Below, one piece after another: positions 48,056 through 62,229 of a stretch of DNA of 64,000 nt. Numbering within the stretch: the first letter of the stretch is position 1; each line of letters begins with the position of its first letter. Location of the stretch: positions 91,135,551-91,199,550 of the forward strand of contig NC_061862.1 in NCBI RefSeq assembly GCF_907164915.1, given 5' to 3'. The DNA is from Impatiens glandulifera. Lineage: Eukaryota; Streptophyta; Magnoliopsida; Ericales; Balsaminaceae. Both the position numbers and the translations under genes were made by a program. The notes under the pieces were generated by a model. It was not told the DNA's origin, did no database searches, and was given only the letters and a program-made list of their open reading frames with translations.

Positions 48056-49900
48056 CATCAAACACACTTAACAACGAGAATAAACAAAAAAATGTTAATC
48101 AATCAACATAACATAAAATATAACATTAACGAGCTCGTAAATTTTTAAAAAATCAATGAATTCACTCACCGTTTTAACCATTTTCTAGAAAAGATTTCTC
48201 CTATCGTCATAATAATAACGCTGTGGAGTAAACGCATCAGTCGATCGCAATCACTAAACGTTATACGGTTCATTTCTAGCCAAATAGTCCACTAGAAAAT
48301 AATCGTGATAGGGATTCATCGACTCAATCTAACCGAGCTCACAGTTTCTATTCAAACATCTCAACAGTCAACGATTGACTCAGCTGACATCACCCACTCA
48401 ATGTCAATCATCTTCCAAAGTAGACTTCAAATCGTAGTCACTCTTTTGCAATACAAAACAAGTGAGGTGTTATCTCCATCTCTTCGCAATCTGTTCTGCA
48501 ACGACTAACCGTAATGTATCATTTTTTCATACATCTATTACCTGTCAAGATCCCTCCATGCATGACACTCCATACAAAAATGAGATTTTGAAGGGAATTT
48601 AGAATCTCATAACTTCTCTCATAGGGGTCATATTGAGAAGTGTCCACAAATAAAGTGTAATAATAACAAACCTTAAAAGAATCCAAGTCGTGTGAACTTA
48701 AGATATCACATGAAAAAATAATTAGAACCTTGCAATCCACCAAGAGCATAAACTTAACCTTTATTGGTTTTTTTTATCGTACAAATATTTTTTAAACAAA
48801 ATTAAAAAAAAACTCTCAAATAACAAAGATCAAACATTTTTACATATATAAAAGATAACTAGTCTCTTAACTCTAATTTTTACTTTATTTATGTTCATAT
48901 AATTATAATTTTCATTTTAACTTAAAATAAAAATAATCAAATTACATATTTTTAATATCTTATCTTATTAATTCAGCTTTCATATATAAACCAAAAAAAA
49001 TTCAAATAGGACAACTATTTTGTGATTCAACAACACAATTCCCTATTATTTTGACTCATCAAATTTTTTATGTGGCTTTACATTATTAAATGATCCTAGA
49101 TCTTATTTTGGTTTGACTCATACTAAAATTAATAATATTTTGCCCATTCTTAGTTTTAATAATAATAAAGTGATATTTCTCGGCAGAGATGTGAACAAAA
49201 ATAGAAGACTTAAAAATGAAAATATTAATAACGTCACAGAGATCCCTTTCCTTTCCAACAACATTAAAAGATATAAATTGTTGTGATAAGATTCCTCGAG
49301 ACTTCGTGTCGCAATACCCTCCTCATGAATCATCTTATATATATACACTACATAATCTACATTCTAAGGGTTACTTTAATTCAACTTATAAGTTCAAATA
49401 AACTATAATGGTACAATAAGTTTACAGTTACGTACATCAATCATTAAATTACTACGAATAAATAAAATCAAACATACTTGTAATAGTTAAATTAGAACAA
49501 AAAATAATGATAAGTTGAAGTAATGCAATGTATTAAACACATCCATTATTAACGTTTTGAATAAACTGAATACTATCAAATCAAATGTATATATATGAAA
49601 TTTGAGAAAAGAAAAAACTAAAATGAATAGATTAAAAATTAAGTTGAATCAAAGTAGCTTTAAGAATGATAATAATCCATAGTTGTTTCTTAATTTTCTT
49701 CTTATAAAGAAAATGCATTAACAATTATTAATAATAATATATATTTACTTGGAATGCTTTAACTTGAGGATGAAGTAATGGTAGTGGGGAAAATGTTAAC
49801 CTTTTGCATTAAAACAAATTAAATTAAAATTTTAATAATTATATATATATATATATTAAATGATTTATGAATTATAAAAAAATAAGAATCATTTAAACTC
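47719..49900. other. AT-rich region without recognised gene
   Basis: The block 48130-48760 is less AT-rich and could be an old genic or element fragment (it contains CAACAGTCAACGATTGACTC and CTCATAGGGGTCATATTGAG), but no frame shows a family. The frames at 48305 and 48519 are opposite-strand shadows with no motif. Confidence 0.35.
47955..48055. repeat. (AT)n microsatellite
   Basis: A run of AT dinucleotides with short interruptions (TTTATAGATATA). Confidence 0.9.
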
Positions 49901-49913
49901 TACGAAACTAAAC

Positions 49914-50520
<607 letters not shown>

Positions 50521-53500
50521 TTTTAAATGTGCATCAAATCAGTGATATTTGATCTTTTAGATATAAATTTTTGTTGATTGAGCTACTCTAGTTAGTTAAA
50601 TTTAGATTATTTTGTATTTAAAAAAGAAAATTTATTTTATTTTTATATACTTAATCATTAAATCACTTTATTTATCGATTAAAATATACAAATATTTTAA
50701 CTTTATTTTTATCAAAGTTAAATTTTAAATACAAATAACGTTTAGTAATTTCTATTAAACAAATATCAGATAGTCCATCATCTTCTTTTATCAATCAATA
50801 TTTTTAACTCATAAAATTCCTAAAAATATCTTAGACCTCTATAGATATTAGGATTTTGGGCTATCTTAAATTTTAATTGTTTTCATCATATCAGTCTCAT
50901 TCTAATTAAGAGCTCAATCCATATTAGAGATTTTAGGATATTTAAAAGTTTTAATAATTCATCCTATAAAATCTCAAATAACTTTTTTTTATCCAACAAT
51001 TTTTTTTTTGATAGAAACTCTTATGCATTCTAAAAGAACTAGTTCAACCAAAGCTCTTAATAATAGTTCTTGATATTTTGTTTTTATTTAAAATAAACAG
51101 TGAATTAATTAAATCTCCTCATCATATATAATTGTAATAATATTAGAGGGACGATGAGTCTGGTTTTCAAAAGAATAAAAAAAACAAAAAATGATGTCAC
51201 CTTACACATGCAATTTTATCTGCACCTATAAACAGATATAATCAAAGCATAAAAGAATTTCCATTTATGTGGTCTGTATGCTTACATGAGTACATACTTC
51301 CAACCTGACTAATTTGGGTAGCCCATCATCTTGTACTTTAATATTACAATAATAATAATAATCATAATAATAATAATAATAATAATAATAATCTTTTGCC
51401 TTCTTATTCAATTATTATTTCATGTATGTATCTGAAAAAAGGCTTTAATTTAGATTGACACTCCAATTCCCGGAGCCGAAATTGGTCACATGAGACCGAT
51501 CAAAAACAAAGAAAAAAACAAAAATATTGACTAACAACTTAAAAAACAAATTAGTGAATTCTAAACACTCATTCTCATCTAAACTGGAATTAGGAACCAT
51601 CTTCACACTATAAGACAAGAATTAGCCTATAAAAGAAATTAAGTTATCCAAATTATACTAAATTGTTAACTAAGAATTATATATGTATATGAATACAAAA
51701 AATAGATTTGATTGTTCTTAAATTATTGAATGTTATACTTGTTAAGAAATTTATTTAGTTAGAAAAGTTTATTTTAAATAATAATTATTTATTACTATTA
51801 CTTATAGACTTTAATTTTACGTTTTTATTTAATATATGTTTATTAAAATTATTATTATATTAGTATTTGTTTACTTAATTTTGTTTAATTATTTAAATTA
51901 AAATTAGAATATTACAAAATATGTCAAGGGTAAATTATTGGATTTATATGGTCACGTATCAAAAAAAATTATGACTAAATATTCAAAATATTCAATCCGT
52001 TGAATATATGGTCAAATTTATGGTTTTAATAAAGTATAAATTGACATAGTAATCTAAAGTTAAATTTATTTTAAAAAAAATCAATTCAACTCGATTCGTA
52101 ATGAGTACATTCAATAACCACTTGATCTTTAAGCGGTTGGTTGGCCACCATCACGGTCCACACCCAATGAAAATCGAAAGTTAACTAATTTGGTTTGTAT
52201 TAATGTTTGTGAGTCTGTATTAAATAAGGTTTGTATATAGTTTCAATGTTTACTTTAATATGTTAAATTATTGAGACAATTTTGAGGAGTATTCATCCCA
52301 TGTATAGGACAAAATAAATACTAGAGAATCAATAGCCTAAATCAAAGTTCTCCCTAACTCTCATGCACATGTAAACATGGGTCTTTTTTATTTGAAAACT
52401 ATCATTTTTTTACTGTTTACATTTGGATACGAATTAAATGATAAGATTTCTTTGAGATTTGTTAAATATATACTTTATATTTATTGGATTATTATTTTAA
52501 CTATTATCCTTTAAACTATTAGACGTCCATCCAAAACATTATTATTTTGATGTACGTTCCTTTTAAGATTCTATCTTTTTTAGATAACCCCTTTTTAAGT
52601 TATATCACTAAATTAATTATGCAAGCAATTTAGTTGTTGGTACATGATCCATATCATACAAAATAGGGCAATGAGTATTAATCGACATCAAACATTTGGA
52701 TATGACATTTTTTTTAGTGAAAATCTCGCATTATAAGTTCATAGTCTTGAAACTTGATGCTCTCTCCACATGCAATTTCTGTACAATTGAAGGTCTGGAT
52801 GCAACAATGACGATTATTTGAAGTTATGATGAAAAGTTCTATATATGAAATTCGAGGCATCTAAATACAATGATATCTAGGTCAATTAAATGTTGGAGGG
52901 TCTAATAAGCTTGGTGTCCTTTAAGTATGTCAAGTCTTTGAGGTCATCGACATGTATATGACAAATGTTGATATGGGTTGTGTCGACTGCTCATTGATCG
53001 ACATGGCTTTATAATGCTAGCTAGAATGTATTAACCTACAAAATCCCATCCATATTTAAGTATCCTAAAAAAACTAGTTATTTCAAAATCATCTAAACTC
53101 CTTTAAAAAAAGTGAAACGTGAGAACAAAATTAACCAAATAACCAGTACATATATAGCAAGTTATGACATAGTTATCTTAAGATAATACGAAACAAAATC
53201 TTAAAATGACATCAAAACAAAATGATCAACAACACTACTTGCGTTTACAAAAATTAAAAAATAAAAAATGAATTGGCACACAAGAACTTTCTTATAACTA
53301 ACGTTACTATCAATTTTGTAGGTTACCTTTTTTAACTCGCAATCTCTTGGCCTTTTCAACTTTCAGTCCATTCTTTCCTAATAAATTCATAAAAAGTGAC
53401 CTTAATAAAATAATAAGTAAATAAGTGGTGATCATCAAATTAGGCAATAGTTTAAGGATCACAAGTTTATGAGTTAGGTTAGAAAAAACAATTAATTACT

Positions 53501-54088
53501 TTCCTCAGCTAGCGTCACTATTTAGTGCATGTGTATCATGGAGAATCATTGAATAAATTTGAGGTGGGTGAAGGTACAACACCAATTAAAGCAGTAATCC
53601 AGATATGTTTACATGATTGATTGATTAATTAATTAATTAATGTTACAATTAGAATATTGGATATGGATGATCAAGTGGGACTAACTAATTATTGTCCTAA
53701 TCAAAAGAAATCTGTCACCTTCTTTATTTTTCCATGTAAAATATGTATTTGTCCAAACATGTATCTTTAGACCAAGAACAATGCACCACTTTTCAAAGCT
53801 CGATACGAATCTACACTGTCCACTCATCACTCATGATAATGAATATATTATTTCGTAATTTCCAATATATAATAATGTGGCATCCCAATATTATTATCTA
53901 TTTCCCATTGGCCTATAGCCAGTTTTATTTCAAAAATATGCATTGATCTCAAATTTTCAAATAAATTAAGTGCTTAAATTCTAATATCAAATGTCATGTA
54001 AATCAATTTAAGCTTATCATTCTAAACCAGTGTGCAGGGATGAGCATTGTTAGGACAGCCGGTCATATGGTAAAGCAATAAGGTGCCC
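50521..54088. other. AT-rich intergenic DNA, no recognised gene
   Basis: No frame with family features was found in 3.5 kb. Contents are simple AT-rich sequence, one AAT microsatellite and ATTAATTAATTAATTAATG near 53620. Confidence 0.35.
51345..51392 (+). repeat. (AAT)n microsatellite
   Basis: About 15 AAT/ATA triplets with two C interruptions. Confidence 0.9.
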
Positions 54089-54416
54089 TGTTGGGAAAAA
54101 TCCTGACACAACCACAAATAAAGAAAACAAACTGAAAGAACACTAACAGAATTTGATAACGGAGTTCGACCAACCTGTTGCCTACGTCTCCGAGCACTAA
54201 GGCTATCAATTAATAAGGAAAAAGAGATACAAATTTGGGTGCTATAAACCAAAGAGGGAAGAGTTTCTTTTATACACTAAGAAACTTCCCCAACTCTCAT
54301 CATCTTCCGATGTGGGATTTATACTAATTGTGAATATAGTTTCTTTTATATACTAAGAAACTTATTTCACTCCCATCATCTTCCGATGTGGGATTCTAAT
54401 GGTGCCAAAAACAACA
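54089..54416 (-). repeat. 3' LTR of the copia element
   Basis: 328 bp, with the same ends and same internal duplication as the 5' LTR at 57674-58004; differences are scattered substitutions and small indels. Confidence 0.92.
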
Positions 54417-54430
54417 AATCTCCACCTTGG
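54417..54430 (-). other. Polypurine tract
   Basis: CCAAGGTGGAGATT on the minus strand directly before the 3' LTR, the usual plus-strand primer site of this copia group. Confidence 0.75.
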
Positions 54431-54507
54431 CATAATATCCAAATACTAATCTTCAATATTAAAAAATAAACCTTCAGTGCTTCCAATTGGCGCTCTTCAG
54501 CGCCGAC

Positions 54508-55682
54508 TCAAACGCGGAATGTGTTTACCAAATCTAAACAATTAGATTTGGTTTTCCCCATGTCTTTCATCTCGAACTCTCTACCCAATTGAGCCTTCAA
54601 TTTATCAACTTCATATTGGCTCTTTGATGCTATCAACATATCATCAACGTACAAGAGTAGATAGATGTAAGACTCATCTTGCAATTTGCGCAAATACACA
54701 CATGAATTGAATCTGCTTTTTGTGTATTTGTGCTCCATCATAAACTTGTCAAGTCGCTTGTACCATTGTCTCGACGATTGCTTCAACCTATACAATGATC
54801 TGTTTAACTTGCAAACTCAATTTTCTTTATCAGCAACTTTGAATCCATCTAGTTTATAAATGTAGATTTCCTCGTTCAAATGACCGTGTATGTCTGCGGT
54901 CTTCACATCCGGTTGAGCTAGCTCCAAATTCATCTACGCTACCAAGGCCAACAAAATTCTAATGGAAGAGTGTTTAACAGCAGGAGAAAGTACCTCATTA
55001 TAATCACCTCCTTCCTTCTGAGCGTAGTCTTTAACTACCAATTTTTCCTTGTAGCGAACATCAAATTTTTCAAGAAATCCTTCTTTCTTAGCAAAGATTC
55101 ATTTACAACCAATAGCCTTCTTCTCTTTTCGTAGATGCCTCAACTTGTATGTCTCATTCTTCTGAATAGATTGCATTTCATCTTCCATAACACCTCTCCT
55201 TTTTCCATTTTCAGTACTTCGACTGACATCTGAAAAAGTGGAAGGAAAATCATCTACGACTAGAAGTGCATAGGCCGCCATGTCAACAAACCGATCTGGT
55301 TTTTGAATAACTCGTCTTGGCCTATTCACAGCAATTGATTCACTTTGTTCTGAATGTTCTTGGGTCAGAACCTCTTCCACATTTAACTCTTTGTCTGTCG
55401 TCGGAGAGTCACTTCTAGTTGGGCTTATCTTTATCTACTCAAACTCCACCTGTTGCGGAGTGCAATCAATCTTGTTTGGTGTTACCTTATTCAACATTGA
55501 ATAATCGTCAAAAGTAACATCTCTTCTGATAATGGTTTTTCTTTGCATCCAAACACCAGAGGCGATATTCTTTAACTCCTGTAGTAAATCCCATAAAAAA
55601 AGCCTTCTTTCCTCGTGGATCCAAATTTGATTCAACTCCATGATAATATATTGTAGAACCAAAAATATGCAAAGAATCATAA
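54508..55682 (-). pseudogene. copia integrase C-terminus and truncated RT
   Basis: Pieces in different frames: 55508-55729 (AFFMGFTTGVKEYRLW), 55099-55380 (NRPRRVIQKPDRF, then MEDEMQSIQKNETYKL), and 54508-54795 with YRLKQSSRQWYKRLDKFM and the intact catalytic LLLYVDDMLIA. After FEMKDMGKTK the RT reading is lost and the element jumps to its 3' end, so the RT thumb and RNase H are absent. Confidence 0.85.
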
Positions 55683-57029
55683 TCAGTTGCAGGTTTTCCA
55701 GACCATACCAAATGGAGTCTTGCCACCAAGTGCAGATGATGGTATGCGATTTACCAAATGTTGAGCGTATGACACAGCTTCTGCCCAAAATTTCCTGTCT
55801 AACCCAGCATTAGACAACATACATCGAACTTTCTCCACCAATGTCATGTTCATACGTTCCGATACTCCATTCTGCTGTGGTGTTTTTCTGACTGTGAAGT
55901 GTCGAACTATGCTACACTCTTGGCATAACTTCTGGAATGGATCATTCTTGTATTCTCCACCGTTATCAGTCCGGAGAATTTTGATCTTTCTTCCTGTCTC
56001 GTCTTCAACTTGAGTTTTACATTTAAGAAAAATCTCAAACACTTCACATTTGTTCTTCATCGTAAACACCCATACTCTTCTGGAAAAATCGTCAACAAAA
56101 GTAACAAAGTAATGTCTACCTCCAAGAGAAGGAGTCTTGGCAGGTCCCCAGACATCTGAGTGCACATAATCCAAAATACTCTTGGTATTATGCATAGCAG
56201 TGCCAAATTTTACTCGCCTTTGTTTTCCCAGAATACAATGTTCACAAAAATCTAACTTACAAACTTTTGTACATTTCAACAATCCTTGTTTGACAAGAGT
56301 TTGCATAGATTTCTCACCAGCATGCCCCAATCGCATATGCCATAGCTTTGTTGCCTCTAACTCCTTACTGCTCCCGGAAGTTGATACACATGATGTCCCA
56401 TTAACTGTACTACCTTGATAGTAATACAAATTATTACTCTTCCTGATAGCTTTCAACATCACTAGCGCTCCAGATATTACCCTAAGAACTCCATTTTCCA
56501 ATTTCACATGTAGGCCTTTCGACTCCAAGGCCCCCAAAGAAATAAGATTCTTTTTCATATTCGGTATGTACCGAACATCTCTAATAATTCTGGTGGATCC
56601 ATCATCATTCCTCAGCTTGATTGAACCTATCTCTTTTATTTTACATTTATTAGCATCTCCCATGTAAACAACTCCACCATCTAGCTCCTTAAAGTCAAAG
56701 AACCACTTTCGAACTGGTGTCATATGATAAGTGCAAGCTGAGTCCGATATCCACGCATCAGGATGTGATGTTGTGTGTGACATCGATAAAGAGTATTCTG
56801 AATCTGCATCACCTTTGTTTTCTGCAACATTCGCATCTTCAGAATCTTTCTCTTTCTTCTTCAACTTTGGGAAGTTAATCTTCCAATGTCCTTTCTCACG
56901 ACAGAAAGCACATTCATCTTTGGCAACTCTACTTTCAGATCTTCTTCCTTTCCCTTTTGATTTGCTCTGCTGACGGCCCCTAACCATCAATGCTTCATCT
57001 GTTGTACCTACTTTGTTTTTCCTTTTATC
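55683..57029 (-). pseudogene. copia nucleocapsid end, protease and integrase
   Basis: It continues in the gag frame. Zinc knuckle CAFCREKGHWKINF lacks the last Cys (Phe instead). Protease active site WISDSACTYHMTP and DVRYIPNMKKNLISLG follow. Integrase has the zinc domain (LWHMRLGHAGEKSM to CEHCILGKQ), first Asp in DYVHSDVWGP, second Asp in LRTDNGGEY and the Glu in NGVSERMNMTLVEK, so D,D,E are all present. A frameshift near 55700 ends the frame; the next part (WSGKPATDYDSLHIFG and later) is in another frame. Confidence 0.88.
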
Positions 57030-57641
57030 CTACTTTCTCAATTCATGACTATATAAAGCAGAACTTACAGCATCAAGAGAAACATTTCCCTTCCCATGAA
57101 GTAACGTTGTTTCTAAGTGTTCAAATTCATCAGGAAGGGACGATAGCAACATCAACGCAATATCTTCATCCTCAAACCTAACGTCAAGGTTTAACAAATC
57201 TGCTAACAATTCATTAAACTTAGTTATATGCTCATTCATAGTAGTACCTGATTGGTATTCAAACCGGAACAGTCGCTTCTTCATAAGGAGCTTATTCTGA
57301 CCACTCTTCTTCAGAAATTTGTCCTCCAATGCTTGCCACAGTTTCTGTGCAGAAGTTTCATTCTTCACAGCATACTTCTGCTCTCTGGACAGGCAGGACC
57401 GAATTGTTCCGCATGCCAATCGATTCATGATACTCCACTCTTTTTCTTCTATACCATCTGGCTTTCTGACCTCAATAGCAACATCTAGACCCTGCTGAAA
57501 AAGACAATCTAGAACCTCACCTTGCCACATGCCGAAATGTCCAGTTCCATCAAAGATCTCCACCGCAAACTTCAAATTTGACATCGGTGTCCTCGTCCAA
57601 GATGACGAAGGAGTTGACGCCCCTTTTGAAGACTCCACCAT
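57030..57641 (-). pseudogene. copia gag, 203 codons to an in-frame TAG
   Basis: The start MVESSKGAS lies just after the primer site. The body has FDGTGHFGMWQGEVLDCL, the LW..L...F (KLWQALEDKF) and LLLSSLPDEFE-type motifs of the copia gag (UBN2/DUF4219) domain, which forms the particle shell. A TAG at 57030-57032 ends it, but the downstream zinc knuckle and pol continue in the same frame, so gag and pol were one polyprotein. The stop is most simply a mutation. Confidence 0.88.
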
Positions 57642-57659
57642 GCCAAGGACGAACCTTCG

Positions 57660-57671
57660 GCTCTGATACCA
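57660..57671 (-). other. Primer-binding site
   Basis: TGGTATCAGAGC on the minus strand, two bases after the 5' LTR; complementary to the 3' end of plant initiator tRNA-Met, the usual copia primer. Confidence 0.9.
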
Positions 57672-57673
57672 CT

Positions 57674-58004
57674 TGTTGGGGAAAAACCCCTGATAGAACC
57701 ACAAAAGAAGAAAATAAAATAATGAACACACTAACAGAATTTGATAACGGAGTTCGGCCAAAATGTTGCCTACGTCTCCGAGCACTAAGGCTATCAATTA
57801 ATAAGGAAGAAGAGATACAAATTTGAGTGCTATAAACCAAATAGGGGAGAGTTTCTTTTATACACTAAGAAACTTCCCCAACTCTCATCATCTTCCGATG
57901 TGGGATTTATACTAATTGTGAATATAGTTTCTTTTATATACTAAGAAACTTATTTCACTCCCATCATCTTCCGATGTGGGATTCTAATTGTACCAAAAAC
58001 AACA
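57674..58004 (-). repeat. 5' LTR of the copia element
   Basis: It is 331 bp, TGTT...AACA. It contains an internal duplication of about 83 bp: CATCATCTTCCGATGTGGGA appears twice with TTTCTTTTATA(C/T)ACTAAGAAACTT. The sister LTR shares the duplication, so it predates this insertion. Confidence 0.92.
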
Positions 58005-58013
58005 CGTCCGACT

Positions 58014-58204
58014 AGGGACGGATCCAGAGATCCGAGTTGGTGTGGGCTGAAAAAAAATTTAAGGTGGACTTAGAAAGTAACGAGAAATTATGGATAAAAC
58101 GAGAGTAAATAAAAGTAAGTTTTGTCTTTTGTCACATTTTTACCGTAAAAAAAATTGAGGTAAGCTTCAGCCCACCCGAGCCCCTACATAGATCCTCACT
58201 GCGC
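58014..58204. mobile_element. hAT-type MITE (TAGGGACGGATCC family)
   Basis: It starts TAGGGACGGATCCAGAGATC and ends near TAGATCCTCACTGCGCCC, resembling the ends of the 40668-40895 MITE. Inner motifs GTGGGCTGA (left) and TCAGCCCACCC (right) are inverted. No clean 8-bp duplication was found, so the boundaries are approximate. Confidence 0.5.
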
Positions 58205-60960
58205 CCGACCCTCATTAAGTTTGAACCTATGATCATTATATATGTACATCCAAAATAATCAATTAAATTAAATAATTTTGTTAATTACTATATAAATTAT
58301 TATATTTATTCAATTTAACTTATAACTATTTTTTTAGCTTAAGAAACCTGAATCTAGGACAGTTATAGTGTTGTTTGATGATGTCAAATTTGCTAAAATG
58401 CATTTCTTAGGGGGTCATGTATTATAACAAAATCAATTGATTTCAAGAATAAAATAAACTAATTTACAACTTTAGAATATTTAAAGATTTTATGGGACTG
58501 AGTTGAGTATTAAAGTATATACTTGTGAGATCATATATTGGTTGAATTTATTATATGGATGAGATATTGTTTATATTAATTATAATTTTAATAATTTAAG
58601 AATAAATTATGTTTTAAATAAAATTATATTTATTTATGGTATTAAAATTATAAACTGTAACACATAATAATAATAATAATAATTATTATTATTATCTTTA
58701 TTCCAAGTAAAAATCATAACAAATACAAAGTCTAAATTTTCTTATTATTAATGAGTTATTTATCCAATCTTAATAAATCAATTTATCTTTTACTAAAAAA
58801 AAGTATCAAATAATCTTATGCGAGAAAAATCTTAATCAATAAATAAAATATCTTAAATTTAATTCTTGTATATACACCAGAAAATAAATTCGAAATAACA
58901 AAAAGAAAAATTACCACAATAATATATATAGTATTCTTTCTATTTAAGCATACTAGTATATTATTTCATTATATATATATATAGCCCCTCCTTTTATTTA
59001 CTCAATTAGCTTCTCATATATTTTTAATGGCAAATGTACTTCATAGAACATTTGTGAATCAGTTTGGATATCTTGAACATACACAGTAATTAAAGGGTCT
59101 AAACTAAAAAAAATAAAAATAAAAAGTTTGAGAATTAGTTTAAGGCAAAGCTTAATTATTTATTCATTTATTTATAAAAAAGTGAAACTATCAAATGATG
59201 TGGATGGACGTGGGTTGTCGCCACGTGGCATGAAAGGTTGTGTATGGTGGAACTAGAGCTAGATGTAGGGATGGACCATATGACTCATAGGATGGTCCAT
59301 TTAGGACATGCCCACCCAATTGAACGGGCTGGCTAAGAGTAACAGTTCCACCTTTTAGACCGAATTTCGTTTGGTATCGATCGAAACTTGAATAAGTTAA
59401 AAGTTGACATCGACTTGAATGTTAGACGAGGTGTTATCAACTTGTAATGCGGCATTATTAGTGCTATATAAATGAACTATCTTATTCGGGTAAAATCATA
59501 AATATTATTAAGATTTTTTTATGATTTTTATTGAAAATCTTTACATAATAAAAACTATTTTATTACACTGATAAAAATAAAGGAAAAATATAATTACATT
59601 AAAAAAGAAAAAGAAATAGTACAATAGCATATTATACTAAAAATATAGACATCAAATTATTTTAAATATATTTTAGTTCCATTCAAATTTTGTTAAGAGA
59701 TAAAACTTATATAGATTATATGATAATTAAAGTGACAAAAATTGTAACACACTAAAATTTACAAATTTAATTTACACTAAAAACGCATTAGATTAAAGAG
59801 AAAATAGTTTGATTTGAGTTTGAATTACATTTTTCGGAGTAAAACAAAAGATAAAAAAACTTAAAACATAATATTTAATTAATATCAAGACTTTTAAATT
59901 CAAGAAAATAGGTTGGAAACTGTTGATTTTAATCTTGAAAATGACAAATGTACATGTTATATTTAATTAAAATAAAATATGATAAATCTCTTACTGCACC
60001 AACCCACCAATTAATCATACATTTTTTTATAGTTTTTGTTAGATGTGAATTATTTGAATTTCACTAATTAATCAATTATATAATATCATCAATCCAACTT
60101 ATATATCTCTCCCATTTACTTAAATATTAGGATATAATTAGTTTAACAGTTGATTATAATTTAATAGCTTGTTTAATGTACAAATTAGAAAGAGACATTT
60201 TGTCGGCACATTAATGAGATCAAATTATTTGATTTAGTTTAAATAGTCGTCTTTCTTTTAAGAATCAAATTATCACTTAATTTATAACTAAAATATCAAA
60301 TTCATATATAATTTATTATTTTATCAAATTTTAATATCAAATACAAACAAATATTTTAATAAAACTATTCAAATTCTTAACAAACAAATTTCATATTGAA
60401 TTTATAATTTATCTTATACATGCAATCGAATCAAATCAAAACTGGCATAAACCTTATAATTAATAATATTTAAATATTTACTGATTGCAATAATGTTTCT
60501 AAAAACACATGATTTAGACTTCCTTTGTATCTCTATCGTGGCCTTGTTACAACCGCGCATTTATCAGGTGTGATCATGGGAATCAAGACTAATTTAATTA
60601 GTGTTTATAATTAGTCAAATGAAATCATTAAAATCGTATAACAAAATGTAAGGACACGCTTAAAAACTATAAGATATATTATTCTCATACTATTTTAATA
60701 AAACATAGATTTTTTTTTTTTAATTTAAGAATCTAACAAAATTCTACAAATTAATAATGATCTACACTTCTATTTAAAGTTTTTTTTTTTTAATGAGAAT
60801 TCAGCTTGTAAAACTTTTTACATTTCATCAAAGTGTTTTATTCAAAGATAGTGTTTTATAGTCTAGGAATAAAAAGAAATCACTGCAAATTATGAGAATC
60901 TTATATAATAAGGCAGTGTAGTGTTTGTTAAGCAGTATTAGACTCTATATAGGATAATAA
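58205..60960. other. AT-rich intergenic DNA, no recognised gene
   Basis: No frame of note. TAATAATAATAATTATTATTATT near 58670 is a small palindrome. GTCGCCACGTGGCATG near 59218 contains a CACGTG-type G-box but no adjacent gene. Confidence 0.35.
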
Positions 60961-60974
60961 TTCAAATAGTATAT

Positions 60975-62155
60975 TTGATTATGTGTTTGGTTGAATTTTT
61001 TTTATATAAATAGTGTTTAAAGGTTATATAATTTATATATCAAAGTAGGTACAAATTTGTACCTAGTCAAACCAGTTACAAAGCAGTATAAAAAATTATT
61101 TCTAAATTTACCCTTATATTTATTTTATACTTTTACCTTAGAGTTTATTTTCTAAAAAGTTCATCCACTCTTCGTCTCTCTAGTTCCTCATTTTTTTTGT
61201 TCATATTATATTTAAATTTTATATATATTTAAATTTGTTTTATATTTTAATTTTATACTTTATAATTTTATTTTGAATAGGTTGATCATAATGTACATTG
61301 ATTGATAGACAAGTATCTTCCATCTTACGAGGATTGGTGTATTGTATTTTAAAAAGATCGAACTAATGATATAGAGTATGAAAATGTTGGAAAAGAGCCT
61401 ATATCGAGGTCAGTTCATGCAAGAACTAATGATGTAGAAGAAGGAAAGCCCAATAAGAGAAATAAATACTTTGTATTTGACATGTTATGTTAAATACACT
61501 TTTTTAATTATACTTCGCTAAATCTATTTAACTTTGTTATCAAAGCAAATAATATATATGGTGTCAATCTTATTAATTATGTGAGTAGTGTGAGCAACTT
61601 GGTTGTCAATCATTTTATTTTATCAACTAAATATATTCTTAAATGAGATAAAAGAAAATTATTTATTACTATAGTGGTAAGAAATTTGATTCTTAAATGG
61701 GATCTAAAGAGTTTAAAATTTTCCATAGGTGAAAAACAAAGTTTTAATATTGAACGTGAACAAAGAACTATCTTTGTTAACATCATTTTATAACATAACA
61801 CAAAATGTGTTCAGAAATTTATAATAACATTATTTATAACCTAACACAAAATGTGTTCACAAATTACAAGCAATAATAAAAAAACACATTAATAAAGAGA
61901 AATAATAATAAAAATTTAAGTAAATATTAATTTAACAATTATATTAAATTTATATAAATATAAAGGGCAAAAATGTCTTTTACATTTTATACAATATTTT
62001 ATACTACCAACCAAAAAAAATTATACAATTTATAACCTTCTTATACTTTCAACCAAATACAAATAACATATATAACTTATACCTCTTAATACCCCTTATA
62101 ACTTATAACTCATACAATTAATACATATATAACTAATACCATATAACAAACGCTA
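60975..62155. repeat. Possible AT-rich TIR element
   Basis: GTGTTTGGTTGAATTTTT at the left and ACTTTCAACCAAATACAA near 62040 are approximate inverted ends, and ACAAACGCTACCTA at 62145 resembles the end seen at 24735. The middle has a tandem TAACACAAAATGTGTTCA pair near 61796 and 61846. Boundaries and class are uncertain. Confidence 0.35.
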
Positions 62156-62229
62156 CCTAAGGATAAAAAAAATATGAGAATCTTACAAAGAAATTAATTT
62201 TTAATATTTAATTTGTTTAGTAAAAATAT

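Larger units (their letters stand above)
54089..58004 (-). mobile_element. Ty1/copia retrotransposon with both LTRs
   Basis: Minus-strand element of 3.9 kb. LTRs are 57674-58004 (5') and 54089-54416 (3'), beginning TGTTGTTTTTGG and ending CCCAACA. The order is 5' LTR, primer site for initiator tRNA-Met, gag, protease, integrase, partial RT, polypurine tract, 3' LTR. The RT end and all of RNase H are deleted, which explains the shortness against about 5 kb for a complete relative. LTRs differ at roughly one base in twelve by eye, so it is not recent. Flanks TGCCC and CGTCC are not a perfect 5-bp duplication. Confidence 0.92.

Noticed and set aside
54084..58009. 5-bp target duplication of the copia element
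   Set aside because: The flanks are TGCCC and CGTCC; two mismatches in five do not support a duplication.
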